A stretch of 64,000 bases of DNA from Nocardioides luteus (GCF_014648595.1 NZ_BMRK01000001.1:434001-498000); one strand, 5' to 3'. Shown: positions 8,405-17,223, numbered from the stretch's first letter. Notes: generated from the letters alone by a model not told the origin. Program-made: numbers and translations.

Positions 8405-9931
8405 TCAGATGTCGCGGAACGCCGTGATGTTGGCGCCGAGCTGGTTGAGCCGCTCGGCGAGGTCCTCGTAGCCGCGGGCGATGACGTAGGTCGAACGGAG
8501 CACCGAGGTGCCCTTCGAGGCGAGCATCGCGAGCAGCACGACCACGGCGGGGCGCAGCGCCGGCGGGCAGACGATCTCGGTGCCGGAGAAGTGGGTCGGG
8601 CCCTCGATCATGACCCGGTGCGGGTCCATGAGGGTGACGTTGCCGCCGAGCTTGTTGAGCTCGGTCAGGTAGATCGCCCGGTTCTCGTAGACCCAGTCGT
8701 GCAGCAGCGTCTGACCCTGCGCGACCGCGGCGATGGCGGCGAAGAACGGCAGGTTGTCGATGTTGAGGCCGGGGAAGGGGAGCGGGTGGATCTTGTCCAG
8801 CGGCGCGTGCAGGATCGAGTGCAAGGTGTTGATGTCCACCAGGCGGGTCTTGCCGTTGAGCGCCAGGTACTCCTCGGAGAGGGTGTAGTTGAAGCCCATC
8901 TCCTCGAGCGTGGCGAGCTCGATCTCCATGAACTCGATCGGCACCCGCTTGATGGTGATCTCGGAGTCGGTGACGATCGCGGCGGTCAGCAGCGACATCG
9001 CCTCGATCGGGTCCTCGCTCGGCGCGTAGTCGACGTCGACGTCGATGACCTCGCGGCCGGTCACGCGCAGCGTGGTGGTGCCGACGCCCTCGACCTCGAC
9101 GCCCAGCTTCTGCAGGTAGAAACAGAGGTCCTGGACCATGTAGTTGGACGAGGCGTTGCGGATCACGGTGGTGCCGGGGTGCAGCGCGGCCGCCATCAGC
9201 GCGTTCTCGGTGACGGTGTCGCCGCGCTCGGTCAGCACGATCGGGCGGCCCGGCTGGATGTCCCGGTTGACGCTGGCGTGGTAGGCGCCGTCGGTGGCCT
9301 TGACCTCGAGGCCGAAGGGGCGCAGCGCCGACATGTGCGGCTCGACCGTGCGGGTGCCGAGGTTGCAGCCGCCGGCGTAGGGAAGCTCGAAGGTGTCGAG
9401 GCGGTGCAGCAGCGGACCGAGGAACATGATGACCGAGCGCGTACGGCGGGCGGCGGCCTCGTCGACGGCGTCCAGGCGCAGCTCCTTGGGCGGCACGATC
9501 TCGAGGTCGTTGTCCTCGTTGAGCCAGCGGGTCTGCACACCGATCGAGTTGAGCACCTCGATGATGCGGTTGACCTCTTCGATGCGGGCGACCTTGCGCA
9601 GCGTGGTGCGGCCCCGGTTGAGGAGCGAGCCGACCAGCAGCGCGACGCCGGCGTTCTTCGAGGTCTTGACCGTGATCTCACCGGAGAGGGTGGTCGGGCC
9701 GGTGACGCGCAGGTGCGTGGGCCCCGCCCCGATGTCGACCAGGGAGGAGTCGAGCGCAGCCCCGACGCGAGCGATCATCTCGAGGGAGAGGTTCTGCTGT
9801 CCCTGCTCGATGCGGTTGATCGCGCTCTGGCTGGTGTTGAGAAGGTCGGCGAGCTGTGCCTGGGTGAGGCCCTTGTGCTTGCGCGCATCGCGAATCAGAT
9901 TCCCGATACGACCTTTGTATCCGTCGGTCAT
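8405..9931 (-). CDS. XRE-type HTH fused to UDP-GlcNAc enolpyruvyltransferase (MurA-like)
   Basis: Residues about 8-62 form an XRE/Cro helix-turn-helix (LTQAQLADLLNTSQSAINRIEQG). From about residue 72 onward the protein is an EPSP-synthase-fold MurA, which transfers enolpyruvate from PEP to UDP-GlcNAc at the first committed step of peptidoglycan synthesis. Active-site residues are kept: Lys92-Asn93 in SKNAG, Cys189 in GGCNLGTR (the PEP- and fosfomycin-reactive Cys) and Arg194. The start at 9931 (MTDGYKG) is chosen because the HTH begins there; the frame is open 23 codons further. A 12-bp palindrome just upstream could be its own operator. MurA paralogues with such an N-terminus occur in actinobacteria; whether this one is the housekeeping enzyme is unknown. 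Confidence 0.88.
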   Translation of the reverse strand: MTDGYKGRIGNLIRDARKHKGLTQAQLADLLNTSQSAINRIEQGQQNLSLEMIARVGAALDSSLVDIGAGPTHLRVTGPTTLSGEITVKTSKNAGVALLVGSLLNRGRTTLRKVARIEEVNRIIEVLNSIGVQTRWLNEDNDLEIVPPKELRLDAVDEAAARRTRSVIMFLGPLLHRLDTFELPYAGGCNLGTRTVEPHMSALRPFGLEVKATDGAYHASVNRDIQPGRPIVLTERGDTVTENALMAAALHPGTTVIRNASSNYMVQDLCFYLQKLGVEVEGVGTTTLRVTGREVIDVDVDYAPSEDPIEAMSLLTAAIVTDSEITIKRVPIEFMEIELATLEEMGFNYTLSEEYLALNGKTRLVDINTLHSILHAPLDKIHPLPFPGLNIDNLPFFAAIAAVAQGQTLLHDWVYENRAIYLTELNKLGGNVTLMDPHRVMIEGPTHFSGTEIVCPPALRPAVVVLLAMLASKGTSVLRSTYVIARGYEDLAERLNQLGANITAFRDI

Positions 9932-9946
9932 GGTGCACCACCGTAA

Positions 9947-9958
9947 CTCATATATGAG
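9947..9958. promoter_or_regulatory. Palindromic candidate operator for HTH-MurA
   Basis: CTCATATATGAG is a perfect 12-bp palindrome, AT-rich in a GC-rich background, 15 bp upstream of the murA-like start codon. It lies between divergent genes and fits an autoregulatory XRE site. Confidence 0.55.
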
Positions 9959-10068
9959 ATAAGCCTGGATTCCCCGCGAAGTGTCGGCGATTCGTTTCAA
10001 GCCTGTTGCCGCGCCCGAGAGGGGACTCCGTGTGCAACATCACGTACGCCGGGTGACAGGATGCCATC

Positions 10069-11097
10069 ATGCGCGCGACGACGATCCACGGGGTGGGCGA
10101 CATCCGCACCACCGAGGTACCCGATCCGGTCCTGAAGAAGACCTCCGACGCGATCGTACGCGTCGTGGCCTCCTGCATCTGCGGCTCCGACCTGTGGAAC
10201 TACCGCGGCGCCAACGGAGAGATCGAGGAGCCTCGAACCATCGGGCACGAGTGCATCGGCGTGGTCGAGGAGGTCGGTGCCGACGTACGCGACTTCCGGG
10301 CCGGCGACTTCGTGATCGTCCCCTTCGACCACTGCGACAACACCTGCCCGCACTGCCTGGCCGGTGTCCAGTCGGTCTGCGAGAACCTCGGCTTCACCGT
10401 CAGCGGCCAGAGCGAGTACGCCCTGGTCACCCAGGCCGACGGCTCGCTGGTCAAGCTCGACGAGACGCCCGACCCGGCCAGCCACCCCGACCTGCTGGCC
10501 CTCACCGATGTGATGGCCACCGGCTGGCACGCCGCGGTCATGTCGGGCCTCGGCGGCGAGCCGAAGGGCGGCACCGCGGTCGTGGTCGGCGATGGTGCGG
10601 TCGGTCTGTGCGGCGTCCTCGCGGCTGCTCAGCTCGGCGCCGAGCGCGTGGTGGCGATGTCGCGCCACCAGTCGCGCCAGGAGATCGCCAAGCAGTTCGG
10701 CGCCACCGACATCGTCGCGGCCCGCGGCAAGGAGGGCGAGGCGGCCGTACGCGAGCTGACCGGCGGCGTCGGCGCCGACTACGTCCTCGAGTGCGTGGGC
10801 ACCGACCAATCCTTCAAGACCGCCTCGAAGGTCGCCCGCCCCGGCGCGACCGTCGGGTTCGTGGGCGTGCCCCACGACGTCAACCTCCCTGTCAACGCGC
10901 TCTTCCGCACCAACGTCGGGCTCAAGGGCGGGATGGCGCCGGTACGCCGCTATCTGCCCGACCTGCTGCGCCTGACTCTCGACGGCACGATCAGCCCCGG
11001 TCTGGTCTTCGACAAGGCGCTGCCGTTCACCGAGGCGGCCGAGGGTTACCGCCTGATGGACGAGCGGCTGGCGACGAAGGTGCAGCTCACCTACTGA
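10069..11097 (+). CDS. Zinc-dependent alcohol dehydrogenase family protein
   Basis: Medium-chain dehydrogenase of 342 residues with both zinc sites. Catalytic ligands are Cys38 (CGSD) and His60-Glu61 (GHE); the structural site is Cys89, Cys93, Cys96 and Cys104. A Rossmann motif (VVGDGAVGLCG) follows near residue 177. Substrate cannot be read from sequence; relatives act on alcohols, polyols or formaldehyde adducts. It is divergent from the HTH-MurA gene and is followed 44 bp later by an acetyltransferase, possibly in the same transcript. Confidence 0.82.
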   Translation: MRATTIHGVGDIRTTEVPDPVLKKTSDAIVRVVASCICGSDLWNYRGANGEIEEPRTIGHECIGVVEEVGADVRDFRAGDFVIVPFDHCDNTCPHCLAGVQSVCENLGFTVSGQSEYALVTQADGSLVKLDETPDPASHPDLLALTDVMATGWHAAVMSGLGGEPKGGTAVVVGDGAVGLCGVLAAAQLGAERVVAMSRHQSRQEIAKQFGATDIVAARGKEGEAAVRELTGGVGADYVLECVGTDQSFKTASKVARPGATVGFVGVPHDVNLPVNALFRTNVGLKGGMAPVRRYLPDLLRLTLDGTISPGLVFDKALPFTEAAEGYRLMDERLATKVQLTY

Positions 11098-11141
11098 CCC
11101 GGCCGACGGGGGCGCTTCGGCGCGTCTGAGAGGATGAACTG

Positions 11142-11645
11142 ATGCCTCGTACCGACACCATGCGCCTGCGCCCGCTGTCACTCGGTGACGAGCACGTCTT
11201 CACCGAGTGGGCACGCGATGAGGAGTTCCGGGCGGCCAACGGCTGGCCGGAACGTGACCACGACGGCCATCTCCGCCACTGGCGGCGGCTGATCGAGGCT
11301 CCGCCGCCCGAGCTGATCCGGCTCGCGGTGGAGGTCGACGAGGAGGTCGTCGGCTACGCCGACCTGCACGGTCTCGCCCCCGACACCCGCGAGCTCGGCA
11401 TCGCGATCGGTCCGAGCTCCCGCTGGGGCCAGGGCCTGGGGCAGCGCGCGATCAAGACCGCGCTCACCTATGGCTTCTCCGTCCTCGACCTGAGCCGCAT
11501 CTGGGCCGAGACCCACGAGACCAACGCCCGCGCGAAGAAGCTCTTCGACGCGACCGGCTTCATCGAGACCGGCCGCCACGGCACCGACACCTACCGCGGC
11601 GAGGAAGTCAGCCTCGTCCAGTACGCCGTCGAACGCCCCTACTAG
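11142..11645 (+). CDS. GNAT family N-acetyltransferase (RimJ/RimL-like)
   Basis: A 167-residue GNAT protein. The acetyl-CoA site appears as SRWGQGLGQRAIKTAL, followed by the RimJ-type strand SRIWAETHETNARAKKLFDATGF. Such proteins acetylate N-terminal amino groups of proteins or small molecules; the substrate here is not predictable. Its stop overlaps the stop of the converging transglycosylase gene by 4 bp. Confidence 0.8.
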   Translation: MPRTDTMRLRPLSLGDEHVFTEWARDEEFRAANGWPERDHDGHLRHWRRLIEAPPPELIRLAVEVDEEVVGYADLHGLAPDTRELGIAIGPSSRWGQGLGQRAIKTALTYGFSVLDLSRIWAETHETNARAKKLFDATGFIETGRHGTDTYRGEEVSLVQYAVERPY

Positions 11646-12541
11646 TCGGCGATCTTCACCGGCTTCGTCTTCGGGTAGCCCTCCGGGAGCATCATCGTCC
11701 CGTCCTGGTGGCGGTAGAGGACCTGCCAGTGCCAATACAGGTCGTAGGCGACCTCGGACCGCTTCATCTGCCGCGCGTAGGTGCTGACGGCCGCCACGTA
11801 GCGGTCGGAATGGTTGTAGGACCACAGCGCACCCGCCATGTCGCGAGGCGCGCCGTTGCTGGCGAGCATGCGACCCGCAGCCATGATGGCGTCCGCGGGG
11901 TCGTTGATGTCGCCGCCGGCGCCGTACTGGGCGAAGGTCGAGGGCAGGAACTGCATCGGGCCCTGGGCGCCGGCGGTGCTGGTGCCGCGGATGCGTCCCA
12001 TCCGGGTCTCGACCAGATGGATGGCGGCGAGATAGTGCCAGGGCGTGCCGGTCTCGCGCTGCGCCCGGTGGTAGAGCGGCTTCAGCTCCTCCGGCTTCGG
12101 CGGTGTCAGGATCCGCCACTGCGGCAGCTTCGGCTGAGGGTCGGTCATCACCATCAGCTCGCGCGCCGCCGCGATGTCCGCCTCGAGCTGGGTGCGGTCG
12201 GCGCCGCCGAGCGCACCCAGCACGTCTGCCCGTTCGGCCTTCGGCTTCCGGGCCAGGTCGCGGGCGGCGGTCTGCTCGAAGAGAGCCGCCTCCCGCACCT
12301 CGGCGGACCCCGCAGGAGCGGAGGAGACCACCTTCAGCGCATGGGTGAGGCGCTCGGCCAGCGGCACCGACTCGTCATCGAGCCCTACGCTCGACGAAGA
12401 CTCCGACGGCGTCGGGGCCGCCAGCGTCGAGGGCGAGGTGAATGGCGTCCGGACCGGCTCAGAGGACGGCTCGCTGCCGCAGCCGGCGGTGAGCGCCGCC
12501 AGGGCCGTGACGGCGCTCGAGACTGCCAGCCGGGTGCGCAC
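11642..12541 (-). CDS. Lytic transglycosylase, lipoprotein
   Basis: Predicted secreted peptidoglycan-cleaving lytic transglycosylase. The N-terminus (VRTRLAVSSAVTALAALTAGCG) is a lipoprotein signal with Cys near residue 21. A Ser/Pro-rich linker follows and the C-terminal half is an SLT-like domain: HLVETRMGRIRG with the likely catalytic Glu, then GAQGPMQFLPSTFAQYG and NHSDRYVAAVSTYA. The GTG at 12541 is preferred because it places the signal peptide at the N-terminus; a longer in-frame start gives an implausible Ser/Pro-rich leader. 299 residues. It lies 10 bp after the hydrolase gene, probably in one operon. Confidence 0.82.
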   Translation of the reverse strand: MRTRLAVSSAVTALAALTAGCGSEPSSEPVRTPFTSPSTLAAPTPSESSSSVGLDDESVPLAERLTHALKVVSSAPAGSAEVREAALFEQTAARDLARKPKAERADVLGALGGADRTQLEADIAAARELMVMTDPQPKLPQWRILTPPKPEELKPLYHRAQRETGTPWHYLAAIHLVETRMGRIRGTSTAGAQGPMQFLPSTFAQYGAGGDINDPADAIMAAGRMLASNGAPRDMAGALWSYNHSDRYVAAVSTYARQMKRSEVAYDLYWHWQVLYRHQDGTMMLPEGYPKTKPVKIAD

Positions 12542-12551
12542 GCACCCGACG

Positions 12552-13238
12552 CTACCCGACGCTGCGGAGGATGATCTCCGCGAGCTCGGCCGGCTTGGAG
12601 AGCTGCGGCCAGTGACCTGTCGGGAGGTCCACGAAGCTGGCCTCGGTGTGCTTCGGGATGGCGGCGGTCGGCTCGGCACCCTCCGCGATCCACCCCTTGA
12701 GGTCGGCGGCGGTGTATTCAGGGCACACGAACAAGGCCGGGACCGCGTAGCGGCGCTCGTCGCCGAGCTCGAACGGCTCGGTGGTCAGGCTGGCGGGGGA
12801 GGGCCGCAGGAACGACTCGAAGGTGGCTCGGTCGAGGTCGCGTACGTCGGCCTCGTCGAACTCCTCCCACGGCACCGGCGGCATGTCGGCGCCGTCGGTC
12901 GAGAAGTTCTTGGCCGGGATCATGCCCGGCTCGGCGGGCCAGCCGCCCACGTAGACCACCTTCGCGACCTTGTCGATGCGGGCGTCGAGCGCCGCGCCCG
13001 CGACCGCGCAGCCCATCGAGTGTCCGACGAGGAGCACCGGCCCGTCCGACTCGTCGATGGCGGCCACCACCGCGGCGACCTGGTCGGCGACGTGCACGTC
13101 GGACCGGTCCGTCTCGGCCGACTCGGGGCCGGGAAGGGTGAGCGGGCGCACGGTGTGGCCTGCGGCGGTCAGGCGGGGGACGACGAGGTCCCATGATGAT
13201 GCGTCCAGCCAGAGGCCGGGTACCAGAACGATGTCCAT
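12552..13238 (-). CDS. Alpha/beta hydrolase
   Basis: A 228-residue alpha/beta-hydrolase fold protein. The start at 13238 (MDIVLVPGLWLDASSW) matches the usual first strand of this subgroup and is preferred to the in-frame upstream ATG. The nucleophile elbow is GHSMGC, the acid is likely in the CPEYTAADL region and the late His in PTGHWPQLSKPAEL. Related proteins are annotated as esterases or salicylate-esterase-like enzymes; the substrate is unknown. It is followed closely by the transglycosylase gene. Confidence 0.8.
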   Translation of the reverse strand: MDIVLVPGLWLDASSWDLVVPRLTAAGHTVRPLTLPGPESAETDRSDVHVADQVAAVVAAIDESDGPVLLVGHSMGCAVAGAALDARIDKVAKVVYVGGWPAEPGMIPAKNFSTDGADMPPVPWEEFDEADVRDLDRATFESFLRPSPASLTTEPFELGDERRYAVPALFVCPEYTAADLKGWIAEGAEPTAAIPKHTEASFVDLPTGHWPQLSKPAELAEIILRSVG

Positions 13239-13306
13239 GGCCCGATCTTCGACCTGGTTGCGGACGATCCGCTTCCGTGAACTCGAGATTCTCCCGACAA
13301 AAGAAC

Positions 13307-13335
13307 AGGTGACCACCGCAGCGCGGTGGTCACCT
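13307..13335 (-). terminator. Rho-independent terminator of the small Cys-rich gene
   Basis: Arms AGGTGACCACCGC (13307-13319) and GCGGTGGTCACCT (13323-13335) pair perfectly around a 3-nt loop. On the minus strand the hairpin is followed by GTTCTTTTG. It lies 36 bp after the stop of the 52-residue gene. Confidence 0.85.
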
Positions 13336-13371
13336 CATCCGGACGTCCCTGAAACCGGACGTCGAGGTCGT

Positions 13372-13530
13372 TCAGCGGGCGCCGGCGACCTCCAGTAGCT
13401 CCGCGACCTCGTGGGCGCGGCAGTCGCAGTCGGCATCACACGGCAAGAAGCGATGACGTGCGTGCCCGCAGTCGCGGCACGGCATGTCGTGAGAAAGCGT
13501 GAAGCTCTGCACCTCAACGGTGTCCCACAT
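13372..13530 (-). CDS. Small Cys/His-rich protein (MWDT family, copy 1)
   Basis: A 52-residue protein with its own GGGGGAT ribosome-binding site and a following terminator. It begins MWDTVEVQSF and carries CRDCGHARHRFLPC then DCDC. The Cys pattern is C18-x2-C21-x9-C31-x3-C35-x-C37, with His14, His23 and His26, so a zinc-binding knuckle is likely. The same spacing and the MWDT start recur in a second gene at 23866-24036. No function is known to me. Confidence 0.8.
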   Translation of the reverse strand: MWDTVEVQSFTLSHDMPCRDCGHARHRFLPCDADCDCRAHEVAELLEVAGAR

Positions 13531-13949
13531 TATCTATTCATCCCCCAGAGAATGGTGATTGATGTTTATCGGTGAAGCTGTCTGATATGTAACACGATAA
13601 TCCTCGGCTTTGGAAGGCCTTGGACAACACGCCGAGACATTGTTTTCCCTGGTCAGTCGACCGATATGATTATTCGGTCGACCGATAGATAAACTCATAA
13701 GGGGCACCTGTGGATGCCGTGTGGATGTTCGATTTACTGCGCGCTCGAAGGCGCTCCGGCGTGTTGACGGATTGAAAGAAGAACGCATACCGGCCTGTCA
13801 CCACCGACAAGGTGGTGACTGTTCCGGCGCGGTTCCGGAGGGCAGAACACCCAGGGGCGAAGGTCCCGGCTCGTCCGGCCCGTCGGGCTGGACCGCTCGA
13901 GGGTCCGGTTCGCGGGAATCCCGTCGGGCCGTTGAGAGTTCCACTACTC
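13531..13949. other. Long leader region of the LLM oxidoreductase gene
   Basis: This 419-bp gap contains two 12-bp palindromic elements (13653-13685) and a hairpin GTCACCACC/GGTGGTGAC at 13797-13819. Its first part is AT-richer than its surroundings, as expected for promoters of the divergent genes. No convincing coding frame was found. Confidence 0.55.
13653..13685. promoter_or_regulatory. Tandem operator-like palindromes
   Basis: TCGGTCGACCGA (13674-13685) is a perfect palindrome; TCAGTCGACCGA (13653-13664) is a one-mismatch copy. They are spaced exactly 21 bp centre to centre, two helical turns, which suits cooperative binding of a dimeric repressor. Confidence 0.6.
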
Positions 13950-14972
13950 GTGAAGAACATCGGATTCTTGTCTTTCGGACACTGGACACCGTCGCCCTAC
14001 TCGCAGACGCGCTCGGCTCGCGACGCTCTGGTCCAGGGGATCGAGCTCGCGGTCGCGGCCGAGGAGCTGGGGGTCGACGGCGCGTACTTCCGGGTCCACC
14101 ACTTCGCCCGCCAGTACGCCTCGCCGTTCCCGCTGCTCTCCGCCATCGGCGCGCGCACCTCGAAGATCGAGATCGGCACCGGTGTCATCGACATGCGTTA
14201 CGAGAACCCGCTCTACATGGCGGAGGACTCCGCGGCCGCCGACCTGATCTCCGGCGAGCGGCTGCAGCTCGGCATCAGCCGCGGCTCACCCGAGCAGGTC
14301 ATCGAGGGATGGCGCTACTTCGGCTACGACCCCGGCGAGAAGGCGACCGACGCCGACATGGCGCGCGCCCACACCGAGACGTACCTGAAGATCATCGAGG
14401 GTGCGCAGTTCGCCGAGCCGAACCCGCGGCCCATGTTCCCCAACCCGCCGGGCAAGCTCCGCGTCGAGCCCTACTCCGAGACCCTGCGCGACCGGATCTG
14501 GTGGGGCTCGAGCTCGCTGGCGACCGCTCGCTGGGCCGCGACGCTGGGGATGAACCTGCAGAGCTCGACGCTGAAGAACGACGAGAACGGCAAGCCGTTC
14601 CACATCCAGCAGCGCGAGCAGATCGAGGCCTACCGGGAGGCATGGAAGGAGGCCGGCCACGAGCGTGAGCCGCGCGTCTCGGTCTCCCGGTCCATCTTCG
14701 CCCTGGTCGACGAGGAGGACCGTCGCTACTTCGGTCTCGACCGGCAGACCTCCGACCAGATCGGCAACATCGACGACCAGACCCGGGCGATCTTCGGCCG
14801 CTCCTACGCCGCCGAGCCGGACGTCCTGATCGAGGAGCTCGCCGAGGACGAGGCGATCCAGGCCGCCGACACGCTGCTGCTCACGGTGCCGAACCAGCTC
14901 GGCGTCGACTACAACGCGCACGTCCTGGAGAGCATCCTGACCCACGTCGCGCCGGGGCTCGGCTGGCGGTAG
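13950..14972 (+). CDS. LLM-class flavin-dependent oxidoreductase
   Basis: Luciferase-like monooxygenase family, TIM barrel, using FMN or F420. The GTG at 13950 (VKNIGFLSFGHWTPSP) starts at the first beta strand and gives 340 residues; an in-frame upstream start would add 46 poorly conserved-looking residues. Recognisable segments are RVHHFARQYASPFPLL, EIGTGVIDMRYENPLYMAEDSA and ERLQLGISRGSPEQV. The long leader with twin palindromes suggests dedicated repression. Substrate unknown. Confidence 0.8.
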   Translation: MKNIGFLSFGHWTPSPYSQTRSARDALVQGIELAVAAEELGVDGAYFRVHHFARQYASPFPLLSAIGARTSKIEIGTGVIDMRYENPLYMAEDSAAADLISGERLQLGISRGSPEQVIEGWRYFGYDPGEKATDADMARAHTETYLKIIEGAQFAEPNPRPMFPNPPGKLRVEPYSETLRDRIWWGSSSLATARWAATLGMNLQSSTLKNDENGKPFHIQQREQIEAYREAWKEAGHEREPRVSVSRSIFALVDEEDRRYFGLDRQTSDQIGNIDDQTRAIFGRSYAAEPDVLIEELAEDEAIQAADTLLLTVPNQLGVDYNAHVLESILTHVAPGLGWR

Positions 14973-15090
14973 AGCGGGCGGACCGCCGAGCTGGAGAGTT
15001 ACAAAAGGGCGCATAATCGTTGTCATCCACCCCACGTGGCTCTTCAAATTGGCTACCGTGCACCGCGACCGTTGATCTAGGGGGAACCTG

Positions 15091-15588
15091 TTGGCTACCT
15101 ACGCTGAGCTGCTCGATGCCTATCTACGCGAACCTGCTCCGGAGCCGCTGAGGGCATTGCGCGAGGCCATCCTCGAGGCGCCCAACTTCCGGCCCGACCT
15201 GGAGATCACCGAGATGATCGCCCCGATGATGGCGGCCGGTGACTACGCCGGCGCGGTGTCGGCGATCCACGGGCTGATGCCCGGGGCGATCTTCAGCCCC
15301 TCGGCCCATGCCGCCCTCGCCGACGCGCAGCGCGGTCTCGGCAACCAGGAGCAGGCCCAGCGGGAGTCGATCCTGGCCCAGGCGGCCCTGGACAGCATCA
15401 TCAGCACCGGCGAGGGCACCGAGGCGGCTCCGTGGTCGGTGCTGCGCACCAGCGACGCCTACGACGTGGTGCTCGCCTCGGGCAAGACGCCGCGCTCGCA
15501 GGTCGCGGTCGGCAAGCTCGACCGGATCGTGTGCACCGACTCGACGGTCTGGTTCTTTGACACCAGCGCCGAGTTCGCGGGGGCCTGA
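15091..15588 (+). CDS. Hypothetical protein, helical repeat-like
   Basis: A 165-residue protein starting with TTG after a good GGGGGAA ribosome-binding site. The first two thirds are alpha-helical and TPR-like (LREAILEAPNF, ITEMIAPMMAAGDYAGAVSAIHGL, HAALADAQRGLGNQEQAQRESILA). The C-terminus is beta-like (KLDRIVCTDSTVWFFDTS). No signal peptide or membrane segment. The SDR gene starts 9 bp later, so they are probably cotranscribed. I do not recognise a function. Confidence 0.7.
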   Translation: MATYAELLDAYLREPAPEPLRALREAILEAPNFRPDLEITEMIAPMMAAGDYAGAVSAIHGLMPGAIFSPSAHAALADAQRGLGNQEQAQRESILAQAALDSIISTGEGTEAAPWSVLRTSDAYDVVLASGKTPRSQVAVGKLDRIVCTDSTVWFFDTSAEFAGA

Positions 15589-15596
15589 CCCACACC

Positions 15597-16373
15597 GTGC
15601 CCAGATCCGTACTCATCACCGGCGCAGCCGCCGGCATCGGCCGCGCGACCGCGCTCCGCTTCGCCCGTGAGGGCTGGCTGGTCGGCGCCTTCGACATCGA
15701 CGTGGACGGCCTGGCCTCCCTGGCCACGGCGGTCGAGCCGCTGCCGGGGACGCTGGTCACGGGCACCCTCGACGTCCGTGACGCGACCTCCTGGCAGACC
15801 GCGCTGGACGGCTTCGCCGCCGAGACCGGCGGCAGCCTCGACGTGCTCGTCAACAACGCCGGCATCATCCAGATCGGCAGCTTCTCCGACCTTCCGCTGG
15901 AGCGCCAGCAGGCGGTCGTCGACGTCAACGTCAAGGGTGTCGTCAACGGCTGCCATCTCGCGCGGCCCTACCTGCAGCCGGGCTCCCACGTCGTCAACCT
16001 CGCCTCCGCCTCGGCGATCTACGGCCAGCCGGGGATGGCGATCTACTCCGCCACCAAGTTCGCCGTACGCGGCCTCTCCGAGGCGCTCGACCTGGAGTGG
16101 TCGCGCGAAGGGATCACCGTGACCGCCCTGTGGCCGCTGTTCGCCGACACCTCCATGGTGTGGGGCCACGACTTCCCGGCGCTGCGCCGGCTCAAGGTGT
16201 CGCTGACCCCCGACGACGTGGCCGAGTCCGTCTACGCCGCCGCGACCAGCGGCCACGGACTCCTCGGTGGCATCCACCGTGGTGTCGGCACCAAGGCGCG
16301 CACCCTGCTCGCCCTCTCCGGCGTCACGCCGAGCTGGGCCAACCGCATGCTGAACAGGCTGATCTCGACCTGA
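15597..16373 (+). CDS. SDR family oxidoreductase
   Basis: Classical short-chain dehydrogenase/reductase of 258 residues. It has the cofactor motif TGAAAGIGRA near residue 8, NNAG near residue 85, the active-site Ser in LASASAIYG and the YSATK catalytic Tyr/Lys pair. Substrate is not predictable. The GTG start is taken 9 bp after the preceding gene. Confidence 0.85.
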   Translation: MPRSVLITGAAAGIGRATALRFAREGWLVGAFDIDVDGLASLATAVEPLPGTLVTGTLDVRDATSWQTALDGFAAETGGSLDVLVNNAGIIQIGSFSDLPLERQQAVVDVNVKGVVNGCHLARPYLQPGSHVVNLASASAIYGQPGMAIYSATKFAVRGLSEALDLEWSREGITVTALWPLFADTSMVWGHDFPALRRLKVSLTPDDVAESVYAAATSGHGLLGGIHRGVGTKARTLLALSGVTPSWANRMLNRLIST

Positions 16374-16395
16374 GCCGCTCCGTAGAGTCGGCTCC

Positions 16396-17187
16396 ATGTC
16401 GACCTACACCCACGGTCATCACGAGTCGGTGCTGCGCTCGCACAGGTGGCGGACGGCGGAGAACTCCGCTGCGTACCTGTTGCCGGAGCTGAGCCCGCAA
16501 CAGCGGCTTCTCGACGTCGGTGCGGGGCCGGGGACGATCACGGTCGACCTCGCCGGCCGGGTCGCGCAGGTGACGGCGACCGAGATCGGGGAGAGCGAGC
16601 TCGACCTCTCCCGGCAGGCGGCGCAGGAGAGCGGAGTCACCAACGTCGACTTCCGGGTCGAGGACGTGCACGCGCTGGGCATCGAGGACGATGCGTACGA
16701 CGTCGTGCACGCCCATCAGGTGCTGCAGCACGTCGCCGACCCGGTGCAGGCGCTGCGGGAGATGCGTCGGGTGGCCAGGCCGGGCGGGCTCGTGGCAGTG
16801 CGGGACAGCGACTACGCCGGGTTCGTGTGGTGGCCGGAGTCGGCGGAGCTGACCGAGTGGCTGCGGCTCTACCGGCTCGCTGTGCGCGCCAACGGCGGTG
16901 AGCCCGATGCCGGCCGGCGGCTGTTCTCCTGGGCACGCGAGGCGGGCTTCACCGACATCCGGGCGAACTCGAGCACCTGGTGCTACTCGGCTCCGCAGGA
17001 GCGGTCCTGGTGGGGCGGGCTGTGGGCCGACCGGTTCACCGACTCCGCGGTCGCCCGCCAGCTCGTCGACTCCGGAGAGGCCACGACCGCCGACCTCGCC
17101 CGCGTCGCGGACGGGTGGCGGTCGTGGGCCGAGGCGGAGGACGGCTGGTTCTCCGTCCTCCACGGCGAGATCCTGGCGCGCCCCTGA
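16396..17187 (+). CDS. Class I SAM-dependent methyltransferase
   Basis: A 263-residue methyltransferase of the UbiE/COQ5-like type. Motif I is LLDVGAGPGTITVDLA, the acidic residue after strand 2 is in ATEIGESELDLS, and the post-motif region HQVLQHVADPVQALREMRRV is typical. It starts 22 bp after the SDR gene. A gene of this class after an SDR suggests small-molecule modification, but no substrate can be named. Confidence 0.83.
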   Translation: MSTYTHGHHESVLRSHRWRTAENSAAYLLPELSPQQRLLDVGAGPGTITVDLAGRVAQVTATEIGESELDLSRQAAQESGVTNVDFRVEDVHALGIEDDAYDVVHAHQVLQHVADPVQALREMRRVARPGGLVAVRDSDYAGFVWWPESAELTEWLRLYRLAVRANGGEPDAGRRLFSWAREAGFTDIRANSSTWCYSAPQERSWWGGLWADRFTDSAVARQLVDSGEATTADLARVADGWRSWAEAEDGWFSVLHGEILARP

Positions 17188-17223
17188 GGACCGGGTCAGC
17201 ACCGAAGGTCAGCAGAGCCTGGC

